A stretch of 64,000 bases of DNA, from the NCBI GenBank assembly GCA_901456055.1, contig CABDWT010000019.1, positions 1 to 64,000 of the forward strand, read 5' to 3'. Position 1 is the stretch's first letter; each line of letters opens with the position of its first letter. This DNA comes from Phytobacter ursingii (GTDB taxonomy: Bacteria > Pseudomonadota > Gammaproteobacteria > Enterobacterales > Enterobacteriaceae). Below, piece by piece: positions 30,299 to 39,959 of this stretch. The notes under the pieces were generated by a model. It searched no databases. It was not told the DNA's origin and was given only the letters and a program-made list of their open reading frames with translations. Made by a program: the position numbers and the translations under genes.

Positions 30299-30586
30299 TT
30301 AACCTTCATAAATATTGGCGCGGTCACGCAATTCTTTACCCGGCTTAAAGTGTGGAACGTATTTCCCTTCCAGATCCACTTTATCGCCCGTTTTCGGATT
30401 ACGTCCGGTGCGGGGTGCACGATAGTGCAGAGAAAAACTGCCGAAACCGCGGATCTCAATACGCTCACCCTGGGCAAGAGTAGAGGCCATATGCTCCAGC
30501 ATCTCTTTGACCGCATCTTCCACGGCTTTCGCGGGAATGTGCGATTGCTGGCTGGCAAGTCTTTCAATCAATTCTGACTTGGTCAT
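30299..30586 (-). CDS. ihfB: Integration host factor subunit beta
   Basis: IHF-beta pairs with IHF-alpha to bend DNA sharply at specific sites, in nucleoid structure, transcription and phage integration, including that of lambdoid phages such as the one in this window. The protein is near identical to E. coli IhfB, with the DNA-intercalating proline arm [13 protein letters not shown] near 56-68. It is 95 residues rather than 94: the C-terminus reads IYEG instead of IYG. The start MTKSELIER (30586) is preceded by GGAGGAA. Confidence 0.97.
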   Translation of the reverse strand: MTKSELIERLASQQSHIPAKAVEDAVKEMLEHMASTLAQGERIEIRGFGSFSLHYRAPRTGRNPKTGDKVDLEGKYVPHFKPGKELRDRANIYEG

Positions 30587-30632
30587 GATTCCTCCGGTTT
30601 CCTTCAAGGCAAATTAGCTTAACAGCTTGAAC

Positions 30633-30654
30633 AAGGGCGGCCGTAGCCGCCCTT
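30633..30654 (-). terminator. GC-rich hairpin between rpsA and ihfB
   Basis: AAGGGCGGC and GCCGCCCTT form a perfect 9-bp stem with a CGTA loop. The following T-run is poor (TTGTT), so partial read-through from rpsA into ihfB would be expected. A second, imperfect hairpin is at about 30740-30763. Confidence 0.55.
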
Positions 30655-30803
30655 TGTGCTTGATTACAGGACGAAATCTGTAATCTGTCAAGTATACTCA
30701 TCATACTTCGCGTGTCAGACACGGTTGCTTTGCAATATCGCCCCGGTAATTTACCGAGGCGATGGACTAACAGCCGTCTGGCAGTCCAAAGTATGGCGAA
30801 ATA

Positions 30804-32477
30804 TTACTCGCCTTTAGCTGCTTTGAAGGCTTCTGCCATAGCGTTGGAGAAGTTACCGTCTTCCTGTTTGTTATTAACAGTTGCGATAGCATCTTTCTCG
30901 TCAGCTTCGTCTTTAGCACGAACAGACAGGCTTACTACACGGTTTTTACGGTCAACGCCGGTGAATTTAGCTTCAACGTCGTCGCCTACGCTCAGAACCA
31001 GAGTTGCGTCTTCAACGCGGTCACGGGATGCTTCAGAAGCACGCAGGTAACCTTCAACACCGTCAGCCAGTTCTACGGTTGCGCCTTTCGCGTCAACTGC
31101 AGTGACTTTACCGGTGACGATCGCGCCTTTCTTGTTCAGAGCAACGTAGTTGTTGAACGGATCTTCTGCGAGCTGTTTAACGCCCAGGGAGATACGTTCA
31201 CGTTCTGCGTCAACCTGCAGAACAACCGCTGCGATTTCGTCGCCTTTTTTGTATTCACGAACTGCTTCTTCGCCTGCAACGTTCCAGGAGATGTCAGACA
31301 GGTGAACCAGACCGTCGATGCCGCCGTCCAGGCCGATGAAGATACCGAAGTCAGTGATAGACTTGATTTTACCTTCAACGCGGTCACCCTTGTTGTGGGT
31401 TTCCGCGAACTGCTGCCACGGGTTAGCTTTGCACTGTTTCAGGCCAAGAGAGATACGACGACGTTCTTCGTCGATATCCAGAACCATAACTTCCACTACG
31501 TCACCAACGTTAACAACTTTGGATGGGTGGATGTTTTTGTTGGTCCAGTCCATTTCGGAAACGTGTACCAGGCCTTCAACGCCTTCTTCGATTTCAACGA
31601 AGCAGCCGTAATCGGTCAGGTTGGTTACACGACCGGTCAGTTTAGTACCTTCCGGGTAACGTTTAGCGATAGCAACCCACGGATCTTCGCCCAGTTGTTT
31701 CAGGCCCAGAGATACACGGGTACGCTCGCGGTCGAACTTCAGCACTTTAACAGTGATTTCGTCGCCAACGTTTACGATTTCGCTCGGATGCTTAACGCGT
31801 TTCCATGCCATATCAGTGATGTGCAGCAGGCCGTCAACGCCACCCAGATCAACGAATGCACCGTAGTCAGTGAGGTTCTTAACGATACCTTTAACTTCCA
31901 TGCCTTCCTGCAGGTTTTCCAGCAGTTGATCACGTTCTGCGCTATTCTCGGATTCGATAACGGCACGACGAGAAACAACAACGTTGTTACGCTTCTGGTC
32001 CAGCTTGATGACTTTGAATTCAAGCTCTTTGCCTTCCAGGTGCAGCGTATCGCGAACCGGACGAACGTCTACCAGAGAACCCGGCAGGAACGCGCGAATA
32101 CCGTTCAGCTCAACAGTGAAGCCGCCTTTGACTTTGCCGTTGATAACACCGGTAACAGTTTCAGCTTCTTCGTACGCTTTTTCCAGCGTGATCCACGCTT
32201 CGTGACGTTTAGCTTTTTCACGGGACAGCAGGGTTTCACCGAAGCCGTCTTCTACTGCATCCAGAGCAACGTCAACTTCGTCGCCAACCTGGATTTCCAG
32301 TTCGCCCTGGGCGTTTTTGAACTGCTCAGCCGGAATGGCAGACTCAGATTTCAGACCGGCGTCAACCAGTACTACGTCTTTGTCGATAGCAACAACAACA
32401 CCACGAACGATGGAACCCGGGCGGGTTTCGATTTCTTTTAAGGATTCTTCAAACAGTTGAGCAAAAGATTCAGTCAT
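30804..32477 (-). CDS. rpsA: 30S ribosomal protein S1
   Basis: S1 binds mRNA on the 30S subunit and aids initiation on structured or weak-Shine-Dalgarno messages. The 557-residue protein has six S1/OB repeats; the first two bind the ribosome (S2), and repeats such as [18 protein letters not shown] and [19 protein letters not shown] show the typical pattern. Length equals E. coli. Its own start lacks a strong Shine-Dalgarno (only GAAG), as in E. coli, where the leader fold directs translation and autoregulation. Extreme codon bias leaves long antisense frames that are not genes. Confidence 0.98.
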   Translation of the reverse strand: MTESFAQLFEESLKEIETRPGSIVRGVVVAIDKDVVLVDAGLKSESAIPAEQFKNAQGELEIQVGDEVDVALDAVEDGFGETLLSREKAKRHEAWITLEKAYEEAETVTGVINGKVKGGFTVELNGIRAFLPGSLVDVRPVRDTLHLEGKELEFKVIKLDQKRNNVVVSRRAVIESENSAERDQLLENLQEGMEVKGIVKNLTDYGAFVDLGGVDGLLHITDMAWKRVKHPSEIVNVGDEITVKVLKFDRERTRVSLGLKQLGEDPWVAIAKRYPEGTKLTGRVTNLTDYGCFVEIEEGVEGLVHVSEMDWTNKNIHPSKVVNVGDVVEVMVLDIDEERRRISLGLKQCKANPWQQFAETHNKGDRVEGKIKSITDFGIFIGLDGGIDGLVHLSDISWNVAGEEAVREYKKGDEIAAVVLQVDAERERISLGVKQLAEDPFNNYVALNKKGAIVTGKVTAVDAKGATVELADGVEGYLRASEASRDRVEDATLVLSVGDDVEAKFTGVDRKNRVVSLSVRAKDEADEKDAIATVNNKQEDGNFSNAMAEAFKAAKGE

Positions 32478-32588
32478 GTTTAATCTTCAGGTTAATATTA
32501 ACGTCCACCTGGCTCCGTGCCGGATGGGGTTGTTTCACATACCCGCCGTCAATCCTTTGCAGCGGGGGTACTACTAATTCTGTCGCGA
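32478..32588 (-). promoter_or_regulatory. rpsA leader, autogenous S1 control region
   Basis: The 111 bases between cmk and rpsA hold several short hairpins and end in GAAGATTAAAC before the ATG, as in E. coli. There this leader folds into hairpins that replace a Shine-Dalgarno and are bound by S1 for feedback repression. I infer the same role from sequence similarity; I have not folded it. Confidence 0.65.
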
Positions 32589-33272
32589 TTACGCGAGTGC
32601 CAGTTTTTGGCGCGCATATTGTAGCGCTTTTTCAATCACTTGCTCAATAGTTAAACTGGTAGAATCCAGCACTAAGGCATCTTCTGCAGGAACAAGTGGG
32701 GCGACGGCGCGGTTGCGATCGCGGTCATCGCGCTCTTTTATCTCGGATAAAAGGCGATCAAAATTAACACTAAACCCCTTTTCCTGCAACTGTAGCATGC
32801 GGCGGTGCGCACGCTCTTGCGAGGAAGCGTCAAGGAAAATTTTCACTGGCGCATCAGGGAATACGACGGTCCCCATATCGCGGCCATCTGCAATGAGGCC
32901 CGGCGCTTCGCGAAAAGCGCGCTGACGACGTAACAACGCCTCACGTACCCGAGGGAACGCCGCAACCTGCGATGCCGCATTAGCGACCTCTTGCGTACGG
33001 ATCTCACCGCTCACGTCCTCACCTTCAAGGATCACTTCAAGGTTGCCGTCAGTCGAGACAAATCGTACGTCGAGATGCGCTGCCAGCGGGACCAGTACGT
33101 CTTCTGAGGTGACATCAACATGGTGGTGCAGCGCGGCCAGCGCCAACACACGATAGATTGCGCCTGAATCCAGTAGATGCCATTGCAACGCTTCCGCCAT
33201 TGCCTTGCACAGAGTGCCTTTCCCTGCACCGCTAGGCCCATCAATGGTGATTACCGGGGCAATTGCCGTCAT
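32589..33272 (-). CDS. cmk: Cytidylate kinase
   Basis: Cmk phosphorylates CMP and dCMP with ATP, feeding CTP and dCTP synthesis. The 227-residue length equals E. coli. The P-loop GPSGAGKGT is at 12-20, and the family's NMP-binding insertion and lid region (RDDRDRNR) are present. The start MTAIAPVIT at 33272 follows AAGGAG; the frame extends five codons further into the ribosome-binding region. It precedes rpsA on the same strand, a conserved pairing. Confidence 0.97.
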   Translation of the reverse strand: MTAIAPVITIDGPSGAGKGTLCKAMAEALQWHLLDSGAIYRVLALAALHHHVDVTSEDVLVPLAAHLDVRFVSTDGNLEVILEGEDVSGEIRTQEVANAASQVAAFPRVREALLRRQRAFREAPGLIADGRDMGTVVFPDAPVKIFLDASSQERAHRRMLQLQEKGFSVNFDRLLSEIKERDDRDRNRAVAPLVPAEDALVLDSTSLTIEQVIEKALQYARQKLALA

Positions 33273-33443
33273 CTTTTTCTCCTTCATAAAGGCATACCGT
33301 TAACGTGAACGCCGCGCATTATACGCTGCAACGCCAATGACCGTTACTACCAGGTATAAATAACGGGATGAATCGTGCTGAGTGGAGAAGGTTTGCGCAA
33401 TTATAGAGGGCCGGAAGAATACCAGCCCGAAAGTGACAATTAT

Positions 33444-34202
33444 TTACTTTTTATCTGCGGCGATACGATCACGAATATGCTGCGCGCGCTCCGCTGATGG
33501 CGGATGAGAATCAAATAACGATTTTGCGTGGCCGGAGCCCATTTTCGCCAGTTTTTCAAAACTGGTCACAAGCCCCTGCGTTTTAATGCCGCGTTTTTTC
33601 AGCAAGTCATAGGAAAAATCATCCGAATCCGACTCCTGACTGCGGGAAAAGGCGGAATTGATCACGCCATTCGCCAAATCCCCCAACTGTGAGCGGGACA
33701 GTTGGGCCGCAACGCCGCTGGTAGCAGAAATTGCGTCACGGGCGGCAAGCGTCGCATATTCTGCCTGCATGGCTTTCTTCGAATGGCCCAGCGCCACATG
33801 CCCCAGTTCATGGCCCAGAACCGCTTCAACCTCGTTATCTGTCATCAGATCCATCAGGCCGCTGTAAACGCGGACGCAGCCGTTCGCCATTGCCCACGCA
33901 TTCACATCCGACGTTAAATAGACCTTATAATTAACAGGAGTGCCGTCGGCATTGTTGCCTAATGCTTTCGCTATTGTGTTCAGGCGTTTTGTATATTTAC
34001 TTGATGCGCCCGCCACTTTGTTGGTGGCATCCATCTGCTTACAGGCATCATTCGATAGCGCTTTGACATCGGCATCCGATAATGTCGCTGCTTTGAAGGC
34101 AGCAACACCTGAGCTGGCCAGCATATTCCCGTTCATATTTTTGCAGCCTACCAGCACTACCGCAGCCACGGCTAATGCCAGGAATTTCTTTGTATTTGTC
34201 AT
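33444..34202 (-). CDS. ycaL: M48-family metallopeptidase lipoprotein YcaL
   Basis: A 252-residue predicted outer-membrane lipoprotein. The signal peptide ends in the lipobox LVGC (Cys about 20) and the zinc-protease motif HELGH is near 131-135. A downstream Glu/Asp-rich segment (SQESDSDDFSYDLL) supplies the third ligand region. E. coli YcaL degrades stalled LptD substrates on the BAM complex as part of outer-membrane protein quality control. It is a paralogue of LoiP; I prefer ycaL from its place between aroA and cmk and from AARDAISATSGVA. The start at 34202 places CGGA at a good distance. Confidence 0.9.
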   Translation of the reverse strand: MTNTKKFLALAVAAVVLVGCKNMNGNMLASSGVAAFKAATLSDADVKALSNDACKQMDATNKVAGASSKYTKRLNTIAKALGNNADGTPVNYKVYLTSDVNAWAMANGCVRVYSGLMDLMTDNEVEAVLGHELGHVALGHSKKAMQAEYATLAARDAISATSGVAAQLSRSQLGDLANGVINSAFSRSQESDSDDFSYDLLKKRGIKTQGLVTSFEKLAKMGSGHAKSLFDSHPPSAERAQHIRDRIAADKK

Positions 34203-34243
34203 GTGAATCATCCGTTGATTGAATATATAAAATACATATTAAT

Positions 34244-34266
34244 CATCAACTTAAAATAAGTTGATG
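34244..34266. repeat. AT-rich perfect palindrome upstream of ycaL
   Basis: CATCAACTTA-AAA-TAAGTTGATG is a 10-bp perfect inverted repeat with a 3-base spacer, 42-64 bases upstream of the ycaL start. It lacks a T-run, and the aroA terminator is a separate hairpin, so a regulator-binding site is plausible. I cannot name the regulator. Confidence 0.5.
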
Positions 34267-34304
34267 CGCAAAAAATAGCATTCAACGGAGAAGGCAGCAA
34301 GGTG

Positions 34305-34336
34305 AAAAAACCAACAACGCCGACAGATGTCGGCGT
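34305..34336 (-). terminator. aroA (serC-aroA operon) terminator
   Basis: ACGCCGAC-AGAT-GTCGGCGT; on the minus strand followed by TGTTGGTTTTTTC. It lies 20 bases after the aroA stop. Confidence 0.88.
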
Positions 34337-34356
34337 CAGAAACTGCAGGAAAAGAA

Positions 34357-35640
34357 TCAGCCCAGCGTACTGATACGCGCCAGTTGCTCGAAGTAGTCAG
34401 GGAAGGTTTTGGCCGTGCATTTCGGATCGAGGATGGTGACAGGGGTATCCGATAGCGCCACCAGCGAGAAGCACATTGCCATACGGTGGTCATTATAGGT
34501 GCCAATTTCCGCGTATTGGATCTGTGCAGGCGGGGTCACACGAATAAAATCTTCGCCTTCTTCCACCTCAGCGCCCACTTTACGGAGCTCTGTCGCCATG
34601 GCAAAAAGACGGTCTGTTTCTTTAACGCGCCAGTTATAGATGTTACGCAATGTGGTAGTACCACGCGCAAACAGCGCCGCCGTCGCAATCGTCATTGCCG
34701 CGTCCGGAATATGGTTCATATCCATATCAATGGCGTTTAACTCACCGTGCGTACAGGCAATAAAATCATCACCCCATACAACCTGTGCCCCCATTTTTTC
34801 CAGTACATCGGCAAAACGAATGTCGCCCTGCACGCTGTTGCGACCAATACCGGTAACTTTCACCGTGCCGCCTTTAATCGCGCCGGCCGCAAGGAAATAG
34901 GAAGCGGAGGAAGCATCACCCTCCACAAGATAGTGGCCGGGCGAGGTGTACTGCTGATTACCGCGCACGATAAAGCGCTGATAGTGCTGATTTTCAACTT
35001 CAACACCGAAGGTGTGCATCAGATGCAGCGTAATGTCGATATAGGGTTTAGAAACCAGGTCTCCTTTAATGGAGATAACGGTATCCTGCGCCGCAAGCGG
35101 AGCGGTCATCAGCAATGCGGTCAAAAACTGGCTGGATACGCTGCCGTCAACCTCAACGCTGCCGCCGCTGAACCCGCCGCGCAGGCGCAGAGGCGGATAA
35201 TTTTCCTGTTCCAGATAATCAATCTGCGCGCCGCCCTGACGCAGTGCATCCACCAGATGGCCAATCGGTCGCTCTTTCATGCGTGGTTCGCCGGTCAGGA
35301 CAATGTCATTGCTGCCAAGGCACAGCGCGGCTGCCAGCGGACGCATTGCCGTTCCTGCATTGCCCAGGAATAACTCAAGCGGTTTTTCTGCCGTTAACGG
35401 CCCGCCGACGCCAGTTACTTCGCAACGAGTACGATCCGCAGACAGCGTAAAGGAAACTCCCAACGCACTGAGCGCATTGAGCATATGGCGTACATCGTCG
35501 CTGTCCAGAAGATTGGTCAGTACGGTGGTGCCCTGTGCGAAGGCGGCCAGCAACAAGGCGCGGTTGGAAACACTTTTTGAACCAGGCAGATTAATGGTGC
35601 CATCTACCCGCGCGATGGGTTGTAACGTCAGGGATTCCAT
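34357..35640 (-). CDS. aroA: 5-enolpyruvylshikimate-3-phosphate synthase
   Basis: AroA joins shikimate 3-phosphate and phosphoenolpyruvate in the shikimate pathway and is the target of glyphosate. The 427-residue class I enzyme equals E. coli in length. The PEP-binding loop [13 protein letters not shown] near 93-105 and the [11 protein letters not shown] segment near 19-29 are intact, matching the sensitive wild-type form. The start MESLTLQPI at 35640 gives the family length. It is downstream of serC, separated by a hairpin that acts as an attenuator in E. coli. Confidence 0.98.
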   Translation of the reverse strand: MESLTLQPIARVDGTINLPGSKSVSNRALLLAAFAQGTTVLTNLLDSDDVRHMLNALSALGVSFTLSADRTRCEVTGVGGPLTAEKPLELFLGNAGTAMRPLAAALCLGSNDIVLTGEPRMKERPIGHLVDALRQGGAQIDYLEQENYPPLRLRGGFSGGSVEVDGSVSSQFLTALLMTAPLAAQDTVISIKGDLVSKPYIDITLHLMHTFGVEVENQHYQRFIVRGNQQYTSPGHYLVEGDASSASYFLAAGAIKGGTVKVTGIGRNSVQGDIRFADVLEKMGAQVVWGDDFIACTHGELNAIDMDMNHIPDAAMTIATAALFARGTTTLRNIYNWRVKETDRLFAMATELRKVGAEVEEGEDFIRVTPPAQIQYAEIGTYNDHRMAMCFSLVALSDTPVTILDPKCTAKTFPDYFEQLARISTLG

Positions 35641-35666
35641 GAAACTCAACTCTCAACAAACAGAAT

Positions 35667-35693
35667 AAAAAACCCCGCAGCCAGGCTACGGGG
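35667..35693 (-). terminator. serC-aroA intercistronic attenuator
   Basis: ACCCCG(C)AGCC and GGCT(A)CGGGGT pair with one mismatch; on the minus strand the stem is followed by TTTTTTATT. In E. coli a terminator here lowers aroA expression relative to serC while allowing read-through. Confidence 0.85.
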
Positions 35694-35710
35694 TACGAGG
35701 CAAGCCAAAT

Positions 35711-36799
35711 TTAGCCGTGGCGACGTTCGAAGTCAGCCATAAAGTCGGTCAGCGCTTTTACGCCTTCCAGCGGCATTGCGTTATAGATAGAAGCACGCAT
35801 GCCACCGACAACGCGGTGACCTTTCAGTGCATGCAGCCCTGCCGCCAGTGACTCTTCCAGAAAAATTTTGTCGAGCGCGTTGTCAGCCAACTGGAACGGA
35901 ACGTTCATCCGAGAACGGTTCGCTTTGGCAACATCGTTACGATAGAAATCGCTACTATCAATCACACCGTAGAGCAGGTCAGCTTTTTGCTGATTAATAC
36001 GGTCCATGGCTGCAACGCCGCCATTGTTTTTCAGCCATTTGAAGACGAGGCCAGCCAGATACCAGGCAAACGTCGGCGGGGTGTTAAACATGGAATCGTT
36101 TTGTGCAAGGATGGTGTAATCCAGAATGGAAGGGCAAGATTGATGCGCTTTACCCAGCAGATCCTCACGAACGATAACCAGCGTTAAGCCTGCCGGGCCG
36201 ATATTTTTCTGCGCACCTGCATAAATCACGCCGTAGCGGGAAACATCCAGCGGAGTGGACAGAATAGTGGAAGAGAGATCTGCCGTTACCACCACATCGG
36301 ACGCAAAGTTCGGCGTTTCATTGATGGCAATACCGTCAATGGTTTCGTTCGGGCAGAAGTGCAAGTAAGCGCTGTTATCGCTCAGTTGCCACTCGCTCAT
36401 CGGCTTAACGCCACGCAGCCCCTCTACAGAGATTTTTGCGTCGATAACATTTGGGGAGCAGTATTTTTTTGCTTCTTTGATTGCACTCGCCGCCCAGTAA
36501 CCTGCGTCAACATAATCTGCAGTGGTTTTATCACCGAGGATGTTCAACGGAATACCGGCAAACTGTCCACGACCACCGCCATGGCAGAACAAAACTTTGT
36601 AGTTAGAGGGAATATTCAGCAGATCGCGAAAATCCTTTTCTGCTTCCTCAGCCACCTGAATAAATTCTTTACCACGGTGGCTGATTTCCATCACCGATGT
36701 ACCAAGACCGTGCCAGTCACAGAGTTCCTGTTGAGCCTGTTTAAGCACATCCGCCGGTAACATTGCCGGACCTGAACTGAAATTAAAGACCTGAGCCAT
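35711..36799 (-). CDS. serC: Phosphoserine/phosphohydroxythreonine aminotransferase
   Basis: SerC makes 3-phosphoserine from 3-phosphohydroxypyruvate and serves the corresponding step of PLP synthesis. The 362-residue class V aminotransferase equals E. coli in length. The PLP lysine is in [13 protein letters not shown] (about Lys198). In E. coli the serC-aroA promoter is activated by Lrp and repressed by CRP; the region 36800-36961 upstream should hold it. It is co-transcribed with aroA through the attenuator. Confidence 0.97.
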   Translation of the reverse strand: MAQVFNFSSGPAMLPADVLKQAQQELCDWHGLGTSVMEISHRGKEFIQVAEEAEKDFRDLLNIPSNYKVLFCHGGGRGQFAGIPLNILGDKTTADYVDAGYWAASAIKEAKKYCSPNVIDAKISVEGLRGVKPMSEWQLSDNSAYLHFCPNETIDGIAINETPNFASDVVVTADLSSTILSTPLDVSRYGVIYAGAQKNIGPAGLTLVIVREDLLGKAHQSCPSILDYTILAQNDSMFNTPPTFAWYLAGLVFKWLKNNGGVAAMDRINQQKADLLYGVIDSSDFYRNDVAKANRSRMNVPFQLADNALDKIFLEESLAAGLHALKGHRVVGGMRASIYNAMPLEGVKALTDFMADFERRHG

Positions 36800-36961
36800 T
36801 TCCCCTCACCACGCTAAAAGCAATAAGTTATAACAGTGGATATCGGTTTTATCATTCAGTGACACGCGCCGCAATGTCTAAAACTTATGACCCGAAAAAT
36901 GCGGTCATTGTCACACAAAACATTCTTCCGCCTAATCGTCATAAAACCGACATAATGGCTA

Positions 36962-37654
36962 TCACGTTACCCGAATTCCCCGGCTGGCCTTCGACCATTC
37001 TGGATTTGCGCAGCGCGGACACAATTGATGGCAGCCCGCCGGCATAGCCATGATTTTACTACATTGTACGCAGGCATAGTCTCCCGCCTCAGGTACGGTA
37101 GTGAAACGTTCAGAAAATGCCTTCGGTAAAATACACAGCCCCGGTTTTACATCTTCATCGGTATAGTAAAAGACGCTCAGTTGACCATTGGTCTCCAGGA
37201 TGGCCAGCCTCACCTGTCCCAGATGATCAACGCCGCGAATGCGTAGCTCCATAAAGAATTCAAATTCCGTCATGTTCTGCTTATCTAATTTCTCCCAGAC
37301 AAATTCCCCTTCATGAATGATGATGGCGGGCTTTCCTTCCAGCAGATCTTCCAGTTTCTCACTGTGCGTCATGAACCACATCACCAGGCGGTACAGTACC
37401 GCGAGGGTAACAAATACCACCAGTACCGGAAGCATTGGCACATCGTCATAAAACGCAACGTCGCCTGCCGCTGAGCCTAACGTCAGAATGATCAATACCT
37501 CAAAGAGTGACATCTGACGCACACCACGTCGCCCTGTGATTTTGAGAAATATAAAGACCAAAACAAAGGTATAAAGGCTGCGAAGCGCAACTTCGCCAAG
37601 AAACTCCAGAGGAACCTTATCCAGCGCCATGCGGTGGAGATCAAACGCTTTCAT
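36962..37654 (-). CDS. ycaP: DUF421 inner-membrane protein YcaP
   Basis: A 230-residue protein with about three N-terminal transmembrane segments (within 20-105) followed by a soluble DUF421/YetF-like domain (MTEFEFFMELRIRGV). Four Cys near the C-terminus in CVQCSK and CPRC look like a zinc ribbon. Function is unknown. The start MKAFDLHRM at 37654 gives the E. coli length; the frame extends 15 codons further. It is divergent from ycaO across 137 bp. Confidence 0.93.
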   Translation of the reverse strand: MKAFDLHRMALDKVPLEFLGEVALRSLYTFVLVFIFLKITGRRGVRQMSLFEVLIILTLGSAAGDVAFYDDVPMLPVLVVFVTLAVLYRLVMWFMTHSEKLEDLLEGKPAIIIHEGEFVWEKLDKQNMTEFEFFMELRIRGVDHLGQVRLAILETNGQLSVFYYTDEDVKPGLCILPKAFSERFTTVPEAGDYACVQCSKIMAMPAGCHQLCPRCANPEWSKASRGIRVT

Positions 37655-37791
37655 TTTTTTATGTCCGAACAATAAGTTAGATCCATTAATGATAGTCAAA
37701 AGTTTTATTTTCGCAGGTCAGCCCCCAAAGATAGCGTCAGTCACGTAAAACCCGTATCATTGCCCGCTTTACGTACAAAAAAGTGACTGCT

Positions 37792-39552
37792 ATGACGCAA
37801 ACCTATATCCCCGGCAAAGACGCCGCACTGGAAGATTCCATCGCTCGCTTCCAGCAAAAACTGCTCGACCTCGGCTTCAATATTGAAGAAGCTTCCTGGC
37901 TGAACCCGGTACCTAACGTCTGGTCCGTGCATATTCGCGATAAAGACTGCGCGCTGTGCTTTACCAACGGTAAAGGCGCAACCAAAAAGGGAGCGCTGGC
38001 ATCTGCGCTGGGTGAATATTTTGAGCGTCTGTCCACCAACTATTTCTTTGCCGATTTTTGGCTGGGTGATGACGTGGCTAACGGTCCATTTGTCCATTAT
38101 CCCAATGAGAAGTGGTTCACGCTGACCGAAGACGACACACTGCCGGAAGGCATTCTCGATCCGCGCCTGCGTGAATTTTACGATCCGGAAAACGAACTGA
38201 CGGCAGGTATGCTGATCGATCTGCAGTCCGGCAACGAAGCTCGCGGGATTTGCGCCCTCCCCTTTACCCGCCAGTCAGATGAACAAACCGTCTATATTCC
38301 AATGAATATCGTCGGTAACTTGTATGTATCTAATGGCATGTCAGCGGGTAATACCCGTAATGAAGCGCGCGTACAGGGACTGTCAGAGGTTTTTGAACGT
38401 CATATTAAAAACCGCATTATCAGCGAACGTATCAGTTTGCCTGAAATCCCGGCAGATGTTCTCGCACGTTACCCAGGCGTTGTAGCATCCATTGAGAAGC
38501 TGGAAGCCGAAGGTTTTCCGATCTTTGCTTATGACGGCTCGCTGGGTGGTCAATATCCGGTCATTTGCGTTGTCCTGTTTAACCCGGCTAACGGTACCTG
38601 CTTCGCCTCTTTCGGCGCACATCCGGACTTTGGCGTGGCACTGGAACGTACCGTGACGGAACTGCTACAAGGTCGTAGCCTGAAAGATCTGGATGTCTTT
38701 ACCCCGCCGACGTTTGACGATGAAGAAGTCGCAGAACATACCAACCTCGAAACGCACTTTATCGACTCCAGCGGTTCGATCTCGTGGGATCTCTTTAAGC
38801 AAGATGCGGACTACCCGTTTGCTGACTGGAGCTTTGCCGGGACAACCGAAGAAGAGTTTGCCACTCTGATGGCTATCTTCAGGGCAGAAGATAAAGAAGT
38901 GTACATTGCCGACTACGAGCATCTGGGCGTCTATGCCTGCCGTATTCTGGTTCCGGGTATGTCCGATATTTATCCGGCAGAAGATCTCTGGCTGGCAAAC
39001 AACAGCATGGGTAGCCATCTGCGCGAAACTATTCTCTCACTGCCAGGTAGCGAGTGGGAGAAAGAAGATTATCTGAATCTTATCGAGCAGCTTGATGAAG
39101 AAGGCCACGATGATTTCACTCGCGTGCGTGAGTTGCTTGGCGTGGCGACCGGTAAAGACAATGGCTGGTTTACGTTGCGTATTGGCGAACTGAAAGCCAT
39201 GCTCGCGCTGGCGGGTGGCGACCTGGATCAGGCGCTCTCCTGGACAGAGTGGACCATTGAATTCAACGGTTCGGTATTCACCGCTGAGCGCATCAATTAC
39301 TACCGCTGCCTGCAAACGTTGCTGCAATTATCTCAGGAAGAAGAGCGCCAGCCGCTGCAATATCTGAACGCTTTTGTGCGCATGTATGGCGCGGATGCGG
39401 TTGAAGCTGCAAGCGCGGCGCTTAGCGGTGAAGCGCCCTTCTATGGTCTGCAGGCGGCGGAGGGTTCGCTGAAGGCGTTCCCGGCGCATCAGGCGCTGTT
39501 AGCCGCTTACGAAAAATTACAACGGGCCAAACGTGCCTTTTGGTCGAATTAA
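37792..39552 (+). CDS. ycaO: YcaO, ATP-binding factor for S12 methylthiolation
   Basis: The 586-residue founding-type YcaO protein. YcaO domains bind ATP through a distinctive Glu-rich site; in E. coli YcaO supports RimO-dependent beta-methylthiolation of ribosomal protein S12. Conserved segments include NGKGATKKGALASALGEYFERL (ATP-site helix, about 63-84) and NEARVQGLSEVFER near 190-203. A C-terminal TPR-like region follows. The start MTQTYIPGK at 37792 gives the E. coli length. It has its own terminator and is not part of the focA-pfl operon. No azole-peptide precursor or cyclodehydratase partner is nearby, so I see no sign of a RiPP cluster. Confidence 0.95.
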   Translation: MTQTYIPGKDAALEDSIARFQQKLLDLGFNIEEASWLNPVPNVWSVHIRDKDCALCFTNGKGATKKGALASALGEYFERLSTNYFFADFWLGDDVANGPFVHYPNEKWFTLTEDDTLPEGILDPRLREFYDPENELTAGMLIDLQSGNEARGICALPFTRQSDEQTVYIPMNIVGNLYVSNGMSAGNTRNEARVQGLSEVFERHIKNRIISERISLPEIPADVLARYPGVVASIEKLEAEGFPIFAYDGSLGGQYPVICVVLFNPANGTCFASFGAHPDFGVALERTVTELLQGRSLKDLDVFTPPTFDDEEVAEHTNLETHFIDSSGSISWDLFKQDADYPFADWSFAGTTEEEFATLMAIFRAEDKEVYIADYEHLGVYACRILVPGMSDIYPAEDLWLANNSMGSHLRETILSLPGSEWEKEDYLNLIEQLDEEGHDDFTRVRELLGVATGKDNGWFTLRIGELKAMLALAGGDLDQALSWTEWTIEFNGSVFTAERINYYRCLQTLLQLSQEEERQPLQYLNAFVRMYGADAVEAASAALSGEAPFYGLQAAEGSLKAFPAHQALLAAYEKLQRAKRAFWSN

Positions 39553-39605
39553 CGACAAGTAACACGACAATCTGTAGGCTTAATCACAGGTCTACGTTAT
39601 ATTAC

Positions 39606-39632
39606 GGGGCAATTTCATTGCCCCTTTTTATT
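39606..39632 (+). terminator. ycaO intrinsic terminator
   Basis: GGGGCAAT-TTC-ATTGCCCC followed by TTTTTA, 54 bases past the ycaO stop. Confidence 0.92.
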
Positions 39633-39884
39633 TATATTTCGGCAATGAGTGCCAATTGTAATAATTAAGTTAACCATGGGTGAATATATTTATATAAACC
39701 CAGGGATTATTGTTACTCTTTATGGCAATTACTCCATTTTAATTAACTGTAGTGCGGGAGGCCTTATAAAAAAATTCAACTGTAATTGCAAAGTTTAAAC
39801 TTTATTTTTATTTGGATAATCAACAAGTTACTCCGCATTTGCTGAAAAACCATGCACTTTGCGGTCCTATAAGCCAGGCGAGAT
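39633..39884 (+). other. Upstream control region of focA-pflB
   Basis: About 250 AT-rich bases with no coding frame. In E. coli this region carries the upstream promoters and the ArcA, IHF and NarL sites of the pfl operon. I could not place these sites individually; the two elements I can support are listed separately. Confidence 0.5.
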
Positions 39885-39898
39885 ATGATCCATATCAA
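39885..39898 (+). promoter_or_regulatory. FNR box of focA-pflB
   Basis: ATGATCCATATCAA matches the FNR consensus TTGAT-N4-ATCAA at 9 of 10 fixed positions. Its centre (39891.5) is 41-42 bases from a start near 39933 predicted by the -10-like TAGTAT (39921-39926), the class II arrangement known for the E. coli anaerobic pfl promoter. Confidence 0.75.
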
Positions 39899-39907
39899 AT
39901 TCTCTTC

Positions 39908-39926
39908 TATAATGCTTTGTTAGTAT
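39908..39926 (+). promoter_or_regulatory. Candidate focA -10 elements
   Basis: TATAAT lies at 39908-39913 and TAGTAT at 39921-39926. The second fits FNR class II spacing; the first is the better hexamer but would put the FNR box at about -28, where it could not act as an activator site. Confidence 0.5.
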
Positions 39927-39959
39927 CTCGTCGCCGACTTAAATAAAGAGAGAGTTAGT

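Noticed and set aside
31302-32441. 379-codon open frame antisense to rpsA
   Set aside because: Same codon-bias artefact; Phe/Asn/Gln/Val-rich product repeated in step with the S1 domains.
37792-39552. ycaO as part of a RiPP (azole peptide) cluster
   Set aside because: No precursor peptide, cyclodehydratase partner, dehydrogenase or exporter is nearby, and the protein matches the stand-alone E. coli YcaO involved in S12 modification.
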